Source of the DNA: Parapedobacter deserti
GTDB lineage: Bacteria; Bacteroidota; Bacteroidia; Sphingobacteriales; Sphingobacteriaceae
Length of the DNA stretch: 64,000 nt
Reading direction: 5' to 3'
Assembly: GCF_042646065.1 (NCBI RefSeq)
Contig: NZ_JBHRTA010000022.1
Coordinates: forward strand, 124,001-188,000
Below are positions 8,841-17,507 of this stretch, piece after piece (positions within the stretch are counted from its first letter, which is position 1; each line of letters starts with the position of its first letter). The notes under the pieces were generated by a model. The model had not been told where the DNA came from. It searched no databases and worked only from the letters and a program-made list of their open reading frames with translations. Made by a program: the position numbers and the translations under genes.

Positions 8841-10949
8841 CTAGGCGTTTATCACACGCTTTGTTTCCCTTTTCGATTGTGTGGCCTTATAGAAGTCGAT
8901 CGCTGCGGCTAAATATCGCTTGGCAAAGTCTGGCGACGGATCATGTTTGTTGATCTGGAGCACCTGTTCACTGAAGCCGCCAGGAAACGTGAATTCACCG
9001 GGTTCGACGAAATTTACGTCAAAATCTCTGATAATTCCATGTTGCGAACTGCTGTTTATACCTTTATCCAATAAAAGCGCTTTCGCACCACTGATAAACA
9101 CGCTGTACGCGTGATAGATAGCGTCGGCATATGCCCCAGCATTGAAGCTCTCGCCGGCCCATCCCAGTTTTTCCTCGGCTTCATACAATAATGTGGCAAC
9201 CAAATCGATTACCACACCCGCGCATTCACCAACACCAATTGCCGTGTGGAACATTTCTTCGTGCCCCCAATCCACAAATTCGTCTTCCGATAAGGTAGAA
9301 AGGTCGGCCAGCGGCTTGAGCATACGGTAAAAATAATCCTTGGTCTGACGGTCGTAATACTGATGGAAGAGCTCGCTCTTGAATGCGTGTGTTGCGTAAT
9401 CGTCCAAAATCAACCGCAACACATCGGTTACTCGCTTCGAAGGAACTTTAACAATCCGTTCTGCCGCCCGACCGAGCCCGTCCCCCAACGTGCCGCCGCC
9501 AAGCATTACCTGAGCAGCCGGAACAACTTTGCCGGCAGCTTTCAACGAGCTGCCATGTATCCCGATATGTGCCAAACCGTGCTGACCACAGGAATTCATA
9601 CAGCCGCTAATTTTTACCTTTAGCTCTCGGTTATATACTAAATCGGCATATTCATCATATATAATGCGCTCGAGTACGCGAGCCATTTCTGTGCTGTTTG
9701 AAATCCCCAAGTTGCAAGTATCGGTGCCCGGACATGTGGTTACATCAGCTACACTATCAAACCCTGGTGCCGAAAGGCCGATTTCGTCCAATATCGAATA
9801 GATATGCGGCAAAGAATCCTTCCGAACGAATTTGAACATCAACCCTTGGTTTTGTGTGATACGGATCTCGTCGGCAATATGTCCTCGCACACCTTCAATA
9901 AGTTTTCTCGCCTTCCAAGTCGGTAAATCACCTGTAGACACCTTTACAAATACGGCATAAAAGCCGGCCTGTTTCTGCGGTGATACGTTTGTATTCTCCC
10001 ACAGTTCATAAGCAATTGGATTTTCAATAGTAGCTATCGGCGCCTCGTTGGCTTCAGGTGGCGTTGGCTGCGGTACTGCTCTGTCGTCCACCACAAACGA
10101 TTTAACTTTGTTTGCAATACGCTCTTCGTCGATCAGCCGTAGCACTTCTTGCAATCCGATTTTCTGGATCAGGAACTTGAACCGTGCCTTGTTACGGTTA
10201 TTCCGTTCGCCATAACGGTCGAATACACGGATAACGCTTTCTGAATACGGAATCAATTGATCTTCGGGAAGGAACTCATGCACGACGGACGCAATCATGG
10301 GCTGCGCGCCGAGACCACCTCCCAGCAACACCTTAAAGCCCCGTTGTTCGATACCATCTACAACCTGAATTTTGGGGATGAACCCTAAGTCGTGGACATA
10401 AGTGAAAGCCGTATCGCGCGAGCTTGAAGAAAATGCGAATTTGAATTTACGGCCCATTTCCTGACAGATGGGATTGCGGAGGAAATACGAGGATAGTGCA
10501 TGGGCATAAGGAGACACATCGAAGGGCTCTTCCGGATCGATACCCGCGGTGGGCGATGCTGTAACGTTACGCACCGTATTCCCACAGGCTTCGCGTAAAG
10601 TAATGTCGTCTTGGGCTAACTTCGCCCACAACTCCGGTGTTCTGTCAAGGCTAACAAAATGAATTTGAATATCCTGACGCGTAGTGAGGTGCAGGTTACT
10701 ACTTGCATATTCATCCGAAACGTCAGCAATGCGCAGCAACTGCTGAAACGTTACCTTGCCGAACGGCAGTTTAATGCGAACCATTTGCACCCCGGGTTGC
10801 CGTTGGCCATAAATCCCTCTGGCAAGCCGCAAGCTGCGAAACTTTTCTTCGGTGGTTTTGCCCTCTTGATATTCCCTGATCTTTCGCTCAAGCTCAATTA
10901 TTTCGTTTTCTACGACCGGATTTTCCAGTTCCGTCCTGAAGCTCTGCAT
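8841..10949 (-). CDS. Siroheme sulfite (or nitrite) reductase with C-terminal HEPN-like domain
   Basis: First gene of the sulfate operon. It performs the six-electron reduction of sulfite to sulfide; nitrite as substrate cannot be excluded, but the sulfate context favours sulfite. Two ferredoxin-like and two siroheme/4Fe-4S repeats fill residues 30-530. The cluster and siroheme ligands are C406, C412, C450 and C454, with the T-T-C-P-G-T-D-T-C and G-C-M-N-S-C-G-Q-H-G motifs. Residues ~575-690 are an extra all-helical HEPN-like domain (Y-A-D-A-I-Y-H-A-Y region), a known Bacteroidota arrangement of unclear role. The 702 residues exceed plain CysI (~570) for this reason. No flavoprotein CysJ is present, so ferredoxin is the likely donor. 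Confidence 0.9.
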   Translation of the reverse strand: MQSFRTELENPVVENEIIELERKIREYQEGKTTEEKFRSLRLARGIYGQRQPGVQMVRIKLPFGKVTFQQLLRIADVSDEYASSNLHLTTRQDIQIHFVSLDRTPELWAKLAQDDITLREACGNTVRNVTASPTAGIDPEEPFDVSPYAHALSSYFLRNPICQEMGRKFKFAFSSSSRDTAFTYVHDLGFIPKIQVVDGIEQRGFKVLLGGGLGAQPMIASVVHEFLPEDQLIPYSESVIRVFDRYGERNNRNKARFKFLIQKIGLQEVLRLIDEERIANKVKSFVVDDRAVPQPTPPEANEAPIATIENPIAYELWENTNVSPQKQAGFYAVFVKVSTGDLPTWKARKLIEGVRGHIADEIRITQNQGLMFKFVRKDSLPHIYSILDEIGLSAPGFDSVADVTTCPGTDTCNLGISNSTEMARVLERIIYDEYADLVYNRELKVKISGCMNSCGQHGLAHIGIHGSSLKAAGKVVPAAQVMLGGGTLGDGLGRAAERIVKVPSKRVTDVLRLILDDYATHAFKSELFHQYYDRQTKDYFYRMLKPLADLSTLSEDEFVDWGHEEMFHTAIGVGECAGVVIDLVATLLYEAEEKLGWAGESFNAGAYADAIYHAYSVFISGAKALLLDKGINSSSQHGIIRDFDVNFVEPGEFTFPGGFSEQVLQINKHDPSPDFAKRYLAAAIDFYKATQSKRETKRVINA

Positions 10950-10986
10950 GAATGTTATGTTTTCGTTCGCTAATCGCTGTACGGAG

Positions 10987-10994
10987 CAAATATA
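10987..10994 (-). promoter_or_regulatory. -7 promoter box of the sulfate operon
   Basis: CAAATATA on the plus strand is TATATTTG on the minus strand, a full TAnnTTTG match 37 bp upstream of the sulfite reductase ATG. It lies in the 226 bp divergent region shared with pstS. No good -33 element is seen. Confidence 0.45.
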
Positions 10995-11162
10995 CGTAAT
11001 GTATATAGGTTTAGTAGCATTAATTCACAAAACTGACTTTAGTTTAAATTAAATAATTGATAATCAGAAATCTATTTTTTCATTTCAATTCGACGTGATG
11101 GGTTTGTTAAGTTTACGGCAGCAGAAATATATCTATAAAATATAATGTCTACCAATTTTGTA

Positions 11163-11170
11163 TATATTTG
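11163..11170 (+). promoter_or_regulatory. -7 promoter box of pstSCAB
   Basis: TATATTTG, a full TAnnTTTG match, ends 5 bp before the ATG at 11176. It rules out the upstream in-frame TTG (11158) as the pstS start and predicts a very short or absent leader. I do not see a convincing Pho-box-like direct repeat upstream. Confidence 0.45.
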
Positions 11171-11175
11171 CAGCG

Positions 11176-12177
11176 ATGAACAAAGCCAGAATGAAAATTA
11201 ACCATATTCGATGGTCGGCAGTTGTAAAATCTGTAATGATATTTTTTTGCTTGTCACAATGGAGCTGCGCTCCTAAAAATTCATCGAGCTTCGATAAGGA
11301 AAAAGGATTACAGGGTATGGTCAGTATATCGGGAGCCTTCGCGCTTTATCCGCTCGTAGTCTTGTGGAGTGAAGCGTTTAAGGCCATCCATCCTAATGTC
11401 CGGTTCAATATTTCTGCTGGTGGGGCGGGCAAAGGAATCGCCGATGCGCTGAGCGGCATGGTAGATATCGGGCTAGTGTCGCGTGAGGTTCACCCGCAGG
11501 AATACGATCGTGGAGCATTTGTCATTCATGTAGCCAGGGATGCGGTGGTGGGCACCGTAAACAGCAGCAATCCCAATTTGGCCGCCATCCTGCAGCGAGG
11601 TTTCAAACGAGCTGAATTGGAGCGTGTCTTTTTATCCGGCAATGTGTCGAAGTGGGATCAGGTCAACCCCTACTTTTCTAATGACAATCTACACGTTTAT
11701 GTACGGTCAGATGCAGCCGGCGCTGCGGAAACATGGGCCGCATACTTCGGTAAATCGCAAGAGGACCTCAAAGGTGTGGGGATTTTCGGCGACCCTGGGA
11801 TCGTACAGGCGATTAAAGAAAACCCGTTGGCGATCGGCTTCAGCAACATCAGCTTTGTCTATGACCTCAAGACCCGAAAGCAGGCACCCGGTATCCGGAT
11901 AATTCCTATCGATTTAGACGGTGATGGAACAATCTGCCCTGCGGAGAATTTTTATGACGACATCGATAGCCTTACTCTTGCGGTAGCGGGCAATCGCTAT
12001 CCTTCGCCTCCTTCGCGGAACCTATCTTTTCTAATGAAAGGCAAACCTGATGACATCGTGCTCACCGAGTTTATTAAATTCGTGCTTACCCAAGACTCCC
12101 AGTCCATTTTGTTGGAAAACGGCTACATCCCGCTCAACGATGAGCTGCTGGCGGAGGAATTAGCCAAACTTGATTGA
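11176..12177 (+). CDS. pstS: Phosphate ABC transporter substrate-binding lipoprotein
   Basis: The periplasmic phosphate-binding component of the Pst importer. A hydrophobic signal ends in a lipobox-like Q-W-S-C about 30 residues in, followed by a Ser-rich linker. The mature domain has the PBP type-2 phosphate signature: I-S-G-A-F-A-L-Y-P near the start, the S-A-G-G-A-G-K-G loop and R-S-D-A-A-G-A-A-E-T-W. The ATG at 11176 or the ATG at 11191 (five codons later, a cleaner signal start) is the start; both follow the -7 box. It is first in pstS-pstC-pstA-pstB with 0-4 bp gaps. Phosphate limitation control is expected but not visible. Confidence 0.92.
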   Translation: MNKARMKINHIRWSAVVKSVMIFFCLSQWSCAPKNSSSFDKEKGLQGMVSISGAFALYPLVVLWSEAFKAIHPNVRFNISAGGAGKGIADALSGMVDIGLVSREVHPQEYDRGAFVIHVARDAVVGTVNSSNPNLAAILQRGFKRAELERVFLSGNVSKWDQVNPYFSNDNLHVYVRSDAAGAAETWAAYFGKSQEDLKGVGIFGDPGIVQAIKENPLAIGFSNISFVYDLKTRKQAPGIRIIPIDLDGDGTICPAENFYDDIDSLTLAVAGNRYPSPPSRNLSFLMKGKPDDIVLTEFIKFVLTQDSQSILLENGYIPLNDELLAEELAKLD

Positions 12178-12180
12178 TTG

Positions 12181-13077
12181 ATGGTTAACCCAAGGATAAT
12201 AAAAGACAAAGTAATCGCTAATGCTATGCTGGTTCTTTCATTGGCATCTGTTTCATTAGTGTTTCTGATTGGTTTTGGATTATACTACCGCGCGGCGCCA
12301 CTATTCGAAGAGCAATCCTTGCTTTCCTTGTTTCACACAAGTGAATGGGCACCATCCAACGGCAAATTCGGATTTTATCCATTTATCATGGGTACATTAT
12401 GGGTCACGTTTATCGCCATTGTCGTGGCGTTGCCGCTGTGCCTACTCACTGCTATTTATGTTACGGAGTATGCAAAGCCAAGTGTCCGTAGAATTTTCTT
12501 GCCGCTGGTGAACATCCTTGCCGGCATCCCCCCTGTCATTTATGGCGTCTGGGGCATCTTCTTTGTGGTCCCTATCGTACGTGAACACATAGCACCTCCT
12601 TTTATGGAATACTCCAGCGGTTACACGGTGTTTACCGGAGGGTTAGTACTTGCCGTGATGATCTTCCCCATTCTGGTAAGCATCGTTTCAGAGGTTTTGC
12701 GCACGATTCCCAAGGAGTTGAAAGATGCCTCGTTGTCATTGGGCGCGACAAAATGGGAAACGATAAAAAAAGTGGTAATCAAACGCGCGCTACCAGGGAT
12801 TGTGGCCGCTACCGTTTTGGCCGTTTCAAGAGCTTTCGGCGAGACGATCGCCGTCTTGATGGTGTGCGGTAATGTACCTGTTGCCCCGACTACTGCTTTT
12901 GACGGTGGTTATCCGCTACCCGCGCTGATCGCCAACAATTTCGGGGAAATGATGTCAATTCCGTTGTATGATTCGGCATTGATGTTTGCAGCTTTACTGC
13001 TATTTGTCATCATCTTCCTTTTCAACCTGGTATCGCGTATTATTCTTAACAGCATAGAATACAAATATAATTCGTGA
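12181..13077 (+). CDS. pstC: Phosphate ABC transporter permease
   Basis: Inner-membrane permease subunit with about six membrane helices; the first begins near residue 12. The cytoplasmic loop E-L-K-D-A-S-L-S-L-G-A-T-K-W-E is the EAA motif that docks on the ATPase. The ATG at 12181 directly follows the pstS stop; the TTG one codon earlier is unlikely. The 298 residues match the family. Its stop overlaps the pstA start (TGATG), so the two are translationally coupled. Confidence 0.94.
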   Translation: MVNPRIIKDKVIANAMLVLSLASVSLVFLIGFGLYYRAAPLFEEQSLLSLFHTSEWAPSNGKFGFYPFIMGTLWVTFIAIVVALPLCLLTAIYVTEYAKPSVRRIFLPLVNILAGIPPVIYGVWGIFFVVPIVREHIAPPFMEYSSGYTVFTGGLVLAVMIFPILVSIVSEVLRTIPKELKDASLSLGATKWETIKKVVIKRALPGIVAATVLAVSRAFGETIAVLMVCGNVPVAPTTAFDGGYPLPALIANNFGEMMSIPLYDSALMFAALLLFVIIFLFNLVSRIILNSIEYKYNS

Positions 13078-13928
13078 TGGATATAAACAAGAAAAAGTCC
13101 GAAGAGGCGATCTTCAAAATATTGATGATGTTGGCCTGTATATTGGTCAGCTCCTGCCTATTCTTAATTATAGGTACAATCGTCGTCAAAGGGTTACCTC
13201 ACCTTACGTGGGATATGATATCCAAAGTGCCACAAGGCGGCTTTTACATAGGCAAAGAAGGCGGTGTGCTTAATGCAATCATCGGATCTCTTTACCTTGC
13301 TGGAGGAGCGACAGTCTTAGGCTTGTTCGTAAGCATTCCGATTTCGGTATATCTTAACAGTTACCTTAAGAACGGAAGTCTATTAAGTAAATCAGCCAAA
13401 TTGGCGTATGACGTACTGTTTGGTATTCCATCCATCGTTTATGGCGCGTTTGCATTTAGCATTATGATCTGGTTGGGCGTGCGCGCATCACTGCTGGGTG
13501 GAATCATCGCAGTCACACTGCTTGTTATTCCCATCATGGTGCGCACATTGGACGAGATGATCTCCACGGTACCAAAGGAGCTTAAACATGCCGCATTATC
13601 ATTAGGAGCTACCCGATGGGAGGCATCTAAAGTCATCTTAAGACAAATCCGTCCAGGCATTTATACCGCCGTCCTCCTCGCATTCGGCAGAGGCATTGGT
13701 GACGTAGCTTCAGTCCTGTTTACCGCAGGTTTCAGCGACAACATTCCAAGGTACATCGATGAGCCAGCGGCTACCCTACCATTGGCGATATTCTTCCAGC
13801 TCAGCAGCCCTATACCTGAAGTGCAGGGGCGGGCGTACGCATCTGCGTTGATCCTCACAATCATCATTCTGGTAATCGTGGTGGTATCGAATATTCTCGT
13901 GGCTAAACAGACCAAACACAAAATATAA
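13077..13928 (+). CDS. pstA: Phosphate ABC transporter permease
   Basis: Second permease subunit of the Pst importer. About six membrane helices are seen, the first near residues 15-37, with the EAA-like loop E-L-K-H-A-A-L-S-L-G-A-T-R-W-E for contact with PstB. The ATG at 13077 shares its A with the pstC stop; a GTG one codon earlier exists. The protein is 283 residues, normal for PstA. It is followed 3 bp later by pstB. Confidence 0.94.
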   Translation: MDINKKKSEEAIFKILMMLACILVSSCLFLIIGTIVVKGLPHLTWDMISKVPQGGFYIGKEGGVLNAIIGSLYLAGGATVLGLFVSIPISVYLNSYLKNGSLLSKSAKLAYDVLFGIPSIVYGAFAFSIMIWLGVRASLLGGIIAVTLLVIPIMVRTLDEMISTVPKELKHAALSLGATRWEASKVILRQIRPGIYTAVLLAFGRGIGDVASVLFTAGFSDNIPRYIDEPAATLPLAIFFQLSSPIPEVQGRAYASALILTIIILVIVVVSNILVAKQTKHKI

Positions 13929-13931
13929 CTT

Positions 13932-14693
13932 ATGACACAACATCCGCTGATCAGTGTTAAAAACTTGAATGTATATATTGACGGTCAACATATTCTGAAG
14001 AACGTCAATATCAATATCCCCGATAAGCGCGTCACCTCGATCATCGGTCCGTCCGGATGCGGTAAAACCACGTTATTGAAAACTTTCAACCGGCTTTTGG
14101 ACGACACTGCCAACGTAAAGGTTTCAGGAAGCGTTTTGGTAGATGACGAAGATATCTACGCACCCCATGCGGAGGTGACGCATATCCGCAAAAAAATGGG
14201 GTTACTTTCCCAGCGGCCTTATCCGCTGCCCATGTCTATCTATGACAACGTCGCCTTTGGCCCGAGGATCCATGGCGTTGGGAGAAAGGCGGCGTTGGAT
14301 CGAATCGTTGAAAAGCAATTGAGAGACACGAGCCTTTGGGACGAGGTGAAGGATCGCCTCCACAGCCCTGCCGCCAAGCTGTCCATTGGACAACAGCAGC
14401 GCCTGTGTTTAGCCCGGGGATTGGCTGTGGAACCTGAAATCATTCTTGGTGATGAATCCACGTCTGCATTGGACCCGATATCCACTCAAAAAATTGAGGA
14501 CCTTTTTGTCCGGCTCAAGGAACAGTATACAATCGTATTGGTTACGCATATCCTGAGGCAGGCGCGCAGAATTTCAGACTTCATTATCTTCGTATACATG
14601 GGAGAAATTATCGAGTTTGGCCCTACCGAAGAGGTGCTGTTCAACCCTCAGGAAGAGCTTACCAAACAGTATGTGAAAGGATTCATCAGTTAA
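13932..14693 (+). CDS. pstB: Phosphate ABC transporter ATP-binding protein
   Basis: ATPase of the phosphate importer, 253 residues. Walker A is G-P-S-G-C-G-K-T (39-46). The signature reads L-S-I-G-Q-Q-Q-R instead of the usual L-S-G-G-Q-Q-Q-R, and Walker B ends G-D-E-S-T where most PstB have D-E-P; both changes leave the catalytic glutamate in place, so the protein is probably active. The D-loop S-A-L-D and the H-loop V-T-H are present. No phoU follows, unlike many pst operons; the next gene is on the other strand. Confidence 0.94.
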   Translation: MTQHPLISVKNLNVYIDGQHILKNVNINIPDKRVTSIIGPSGCGKTTLLKTFNRLLDDTANVKVSGSVLVDDEDIYAPHAEVTHIRKKMGLLSQRPYPLPMSIYDNVAFGPRIHGVGRKAALDRIVEKQLRDTSLWDEVKDRLHSPAAKLSIGQQQRLCLARGLAVEPEIILGDESTSALDPISTQKIEDLFVRLKEQYTIVLVTHILRQARRISDFIIFVYMGEIIEFGPTEEVLFNPQEELTKQYVKGFIS

Positions 14694-14744
14694 TTAATCA
14701 ACCATCAGCTAGTGAAACCTTACTAACAAAGAGGGAGAAGCAGA

Positions 14745-15182
14745 CTATTCCCCGATTTGAAATGCCAAACTGAACTTTTCAGCAATGGCCTCCACAACCG
14801 AGTTTTTTGTTAGCATGATATCAATTTCTGAAATCCGGATAACAGAGCGAAGTTGAGAAAGCCTTTCGCGATTAACGAACAGTGCTATCTTTGCTATCGG
14901 ATATTTATCCCTGACATGATTGATATACACTTTCTCAGGTTCATCCAAGAGAATACGCTCTTCCAGTACGACCAGGTCATATACTTCGTTATCTGCCTGG
15001 TTTAATTTATTTTCCAATCCCGACTTGTCCACCGCTTGGACAGCCCAGTTGGGCAGATACTGCCTGATGATCTCCAGGAAAAAGACTTGTTCGATGATTA
15101 CATTATTTGCGATCAGGACACGTAGTCCAGTTTTTGTTTTCGAGATAGCTTCTGCATACTCAAAGACGGTAATAGCGCACAT
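14745..15182 (-). CDS. Response-regulator receiver-like protein, probably non-phosphorylatable
   Basis: A 145-residue single-domain protein. Residues 20-130 follow the CheY pattern: R-V-L-I-A-N-N-V at the first strand, Y-D-L-V-V-L-E-E-R at the third, and L-T-K-N-S at the fifth, where the family has a conserved lysine. The first-strand acidic pair is missing (A-N-N) and the phosphoacceptor position appears to be Glu rather than Asp, so normal phosphorylation is doubtful. No DNA-binding domain follows. It lies between pstB and the pilus operon, 35 bp downstream of the peptidase gene; a link to either is unproven. Confidence 0.6.
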   Translation of the reverse strand: MCAITVFEYAEAISKTKTGLRVLIANNVIIEQVFFLEIIRQYLPNWAVQAVDKSGLENKLNQADNEVYDLVVLEERILLDEPEKVYINHVRDKYPIAKIALFVNRERLSQLRSVIRISEIDIMLTKNSVVEAIAEKFSLAFQIGE

Positions 15183-15217
15183 TATACTGAGTTTTCAAGT
15201 TTAACAATGTCAGCTCA

Positions 15218-16420
15218 CTAATGTTCAGCTTGTGTAGCCTTATTCCAGGCAAGTTCCTCATATTTTTCGTTTAAATTTTTGAACCGCTCTTGCCGAATAT
15301 ACGTAGTAATTCCACTATGATGTTCGATTTCAAACCCAAATTGATTGGGGATGAACCCCGGAGTGGCAGCTTTAAAAACGACAGTATTTTTTAATAGGAC
15401 GTTTAGTTCGTTTTGTGTCCCCGCTAAGGTCTTTCGCTGATAGTAATCACCGAAATCGAAAAATAAGCGATGACCTCTGTAGCGGTCAAAGTGCTGAACC
15501 TCAGGCAGGATATCCTCTGATACATTTATATTGTTATGCTTCTTTACCCATGCTGCCAGCGCGTGCAATGCCGTGGTTTTTGCCACGGTTATGGTGGCTG
15601 AGCGATAGTCTCCAATTTGACCATCCCAAAAATCGAAGAATGCTTTTGCAAAGCCTACGAGATCAGCTTGTGGTTCAAACAGTAACGGCAATGACCCCGG
15701 ATAAACCGGAGTAAAACCAGGTGACACGATTTCTGCCGATGACGACAAAATATACACGGTTTTATCTTTCAATTCATAAAGCACTTCGATCCCCGCCATA
15801 AAGCAGGCTTCAAACACAATAAAATCGAAAAAGCCATCCGGGATAGCCGAAGCAAATTCACTCAGGCCGAGTTCCATGGTTCCGTCCATGACGACGGTGT
15901 ATGTCCGTATCGGTGTCCTGATGGATAAAGGCACTGCTCCCATATACCACTGGGCCGATTCCGGTTGGGTAAGGGCACCTTTGGGCAGCCAGCCAGACGC
16001 ATGGGAGAACAAAATTAGTCCATAAGATTTTGCTGGAAAAAGTCGCTCAATATCTTCCAACACCAAGCGGACGGTTTGCTTATTAGCACTATTCTGCTCG
16101 GAATAGGTTTTCATTATGCGAATATGGTTTTCCCCGCTAGCCTCACGATAAATTTCCAACAGTTGAGGTACTTCGTTGTCCGTATCCCGGTAAATCACTA
16201 ACCGATTTTTGCCTCCGGGAAAACCGCGGCGCAGGGCCTCGATCTTCTCGTCGGCTTCTATAGCGAGGTTGTTATCGCCTCCCAGATAGTAAAGGACAGT
16301 ACGATTCGGCAGGTCTGGTTCATTGCCACTATCCTTGTTACAGCCCCATGTAAATAACATTAAGATTAATGCAGCAGCGCAATGTAACCAGCATATTTTA
16401 CGGTACTTTAACTTTAACAT
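15218..16420 (-). CDS. Clostripain-like (C11) cysteine peptidase, lipoprotein
   Basis: A 400-residue peptidase of the caspase-like clan that cleaves after Arg or Lys. A signal peptide ends in a W-G-C lipobox at C27, so it should be anchored to a membrane facing the periplasm or surface. The fold core holds Y-Y-L-G-G-D-N-N-L near 44-52, the catalytic H140 in F-S-H-A-S-G-W and the catalytic C206 in V-F-E-A-C-F-M. It is the last gene of the pilus operon, 88 bp after the Mfa2-like anchor gene. Because type V pilins need proteolysis at an arginine, a maturation role is a reasonable inference. There is no adhesin or Por-secretion tail. Confidence 0.88.
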   Translation of the reverse strand: MLKLKYRKICWLHCAAALILMLFTWGCNKDSGNEPDLPNRTVLYYLGGDNNLAIEADEKIEALRRGFPGGKNRLVIYRDTDNEVPQLLEIYREASGENHIRIMKTYSEQNSANKQTVRLVLEDIERLFPAKSYGLILFSHASGWLPKGALTQPESAQWYMGAVPLSIRTPIRTYTVVMDGTMELGLSEFASAIPDGFFDFIVFEACFMAGIEVLYELKDKTVYILSSSAEIVSPGFTPVYPGSLPLLFEPQADLVGFAKAFFDFWDGQIGDYRSATITVAKTTALHALAAWVKKHNNINVSEDILPEVQHFDRYRGHRLFFDFGDYYQRKTLAGTQNELNVLLKNTVVFKAATPGFIPNQFGFEIEHHSGITTYIRQERFKNLNEKYEELAWNKATQAEH

Positions 16421-16508
16421 GGGCTAAATACTAATCTTTATTACGGATATAGTCATTGCTCTTGTATTGCTTACAATTGCGCGTGTTTCGTCATAGGTAG
16501 TCGTATAT

Positions 16509-17417
16509 TTAAATAAGAACGTATCCGCCACTGTGTACCCTCCAATTATTAATGTAGATGGCTAGCCCCGTAGTAACCCTATATTCAATTTCGACGTGGA
16601 AAGCAGCTGCGCATTCCAAGTCAATTCCTGGCACACGAAACAACAATTCCAGCAAATCCTCGTTCAGGAGTCGCATGCCGGTAGCTGGGTTAATGATTTG
16701 TAAGCGTGTATAATTGCCCTCCCCTCTCATAGGCCAGTTAATCAACGTACGCCCTGTATAACGATGGCCTTCGCCTTCCAGCGAAAAGTACATTAAGGGG
16801 TTCCCCGTTAGGTAGACCTGATCCATGTCAAACCTATACCGCGCGGCATTTCCGGCAAGTGCAATCTGGTATAGTGCGTGGGATATACCGTCTACCGTTA
16901 TGTGCAACGTTTTTGTTTTTTGAATCAAGGTCATTAAATATTTTTGGTCTTGTAATTTAGACGAGACCGTAAGCGTATGACTACCGATAAAAAGCGCTTG
17001 TTTGGCTGACAGCAACGAACCGTCCCGATGTTCGAGGTAGCTGGATACGGAGGCATCGAGTAAGTTCGTTTTCCCTGGTATGAAAGGGGCACTCTGCATT
17101 TGATCTCTATCGTATCCGGCAACAGCAAAAATTTGATAGTGAGCGGGCTCCAAAGACAATTCAACTTGATAACGGTCTCCTGTCGGTAAGGCGTCCACTT
17201 GCTGTAAAAACAATCCATTGTCATCAAATACAAACACCGTTAGTCGGTTTAAATCATCGGGCACAAAAAACTCATGTGCGCAAGTTTGGGAGGGAACAAA
17301 GGAAAACGAAATGAAAACAGGCTGCGGCAAACAGATGTCCAAGTTTTCTTTGATACAACTAGTTGCCATGAATATGAGCACGCAGCTGAATAGCCTTAAA
17401 TTTTCAACAGCCTTCAT
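16509..17417 (-). CDS. FimB/Mfa2-family fimbrial anchor subunit, lipoprotein
   Basis: A 302-residue exported protein with signal peptide and lipobox M-A-T-S-C (C21). After it comes a two-domain beta-rich body with the L-N-R-L-T-V-F-V-F-D-D-N-G-L-F strand pattern and the A-H-Y-Q-I-F-A-V-A-G stretch seen in FimB/Mfa2 anchors. In Porphyromonas this type of protein ends and anchors the type V pilus in the outer membrane and controls its length. It follows the major fimbrillin by 90 bp, in the same order as fimA-fimB and mfa1-mfa2. The subfamily call comes from pattern and context. Confidence 0.8.
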   Translation of the reverse strand: MKAVENLRLFSCVLIFMATSCIKENLDICLPQPVFISFSFVPSQTCAHEFFVPDDLNRLTVFVFDDNGLFLQQVDALPTGDRYQVELSLEPAHYQIFAVAGYDRDQMQSAPFIPGKTNLLDASVSSYLEHRDGSLLSAKQALFIGSHTLTVSSKLQDQKYLMTLIQKTKTLHITVDGISHALYQIALAGNAARYRFDMDQVYLTGNPLMYFSLEGEGHRYTGRTLINWPMRGEGNYTRLQIINPATGMRLLNEDLLELLFRVPGIDLECAAAFHVEIEYRVTTGLAIYINNWRVHSGGYVLI

Positions 17418-17448
17418 CTCTTTTATCGCGCTTTACAATTCAAGTACA

Positions 17449-17477
17449 CGGAGGCATCGATAAGAAACAGGCCTCCG
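17449..17477 (-). promoter_or_regulatory. Intercistronic hairpin between major fimbrillin and anchor genes
   Basis: A perfect 7-bp inverted repeat, CGGAGGC at 17449-17455 and GCCTCCG at 17471-17477, with a 15-base loop, lies in the 90 bp between the two pilus genes. No T-tract follows in the direction of transcription, so it is not a standard terminator. It may act as an RNA-processing or partial-termination point setting subunit ratio (inference). Confidence 0.35.
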
Positions 17478-17507
17478 CATAACTCGTAAAGTTTAACCCC
17501 AATTACG

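Noticed and set aside
8841..10949. HEPN domain as a sign of a toxin or defence system
   Set aside because: It is fused to an intact sulfite reductase in a metabolic operon and lacks the R-x4-6-H RNase motif.
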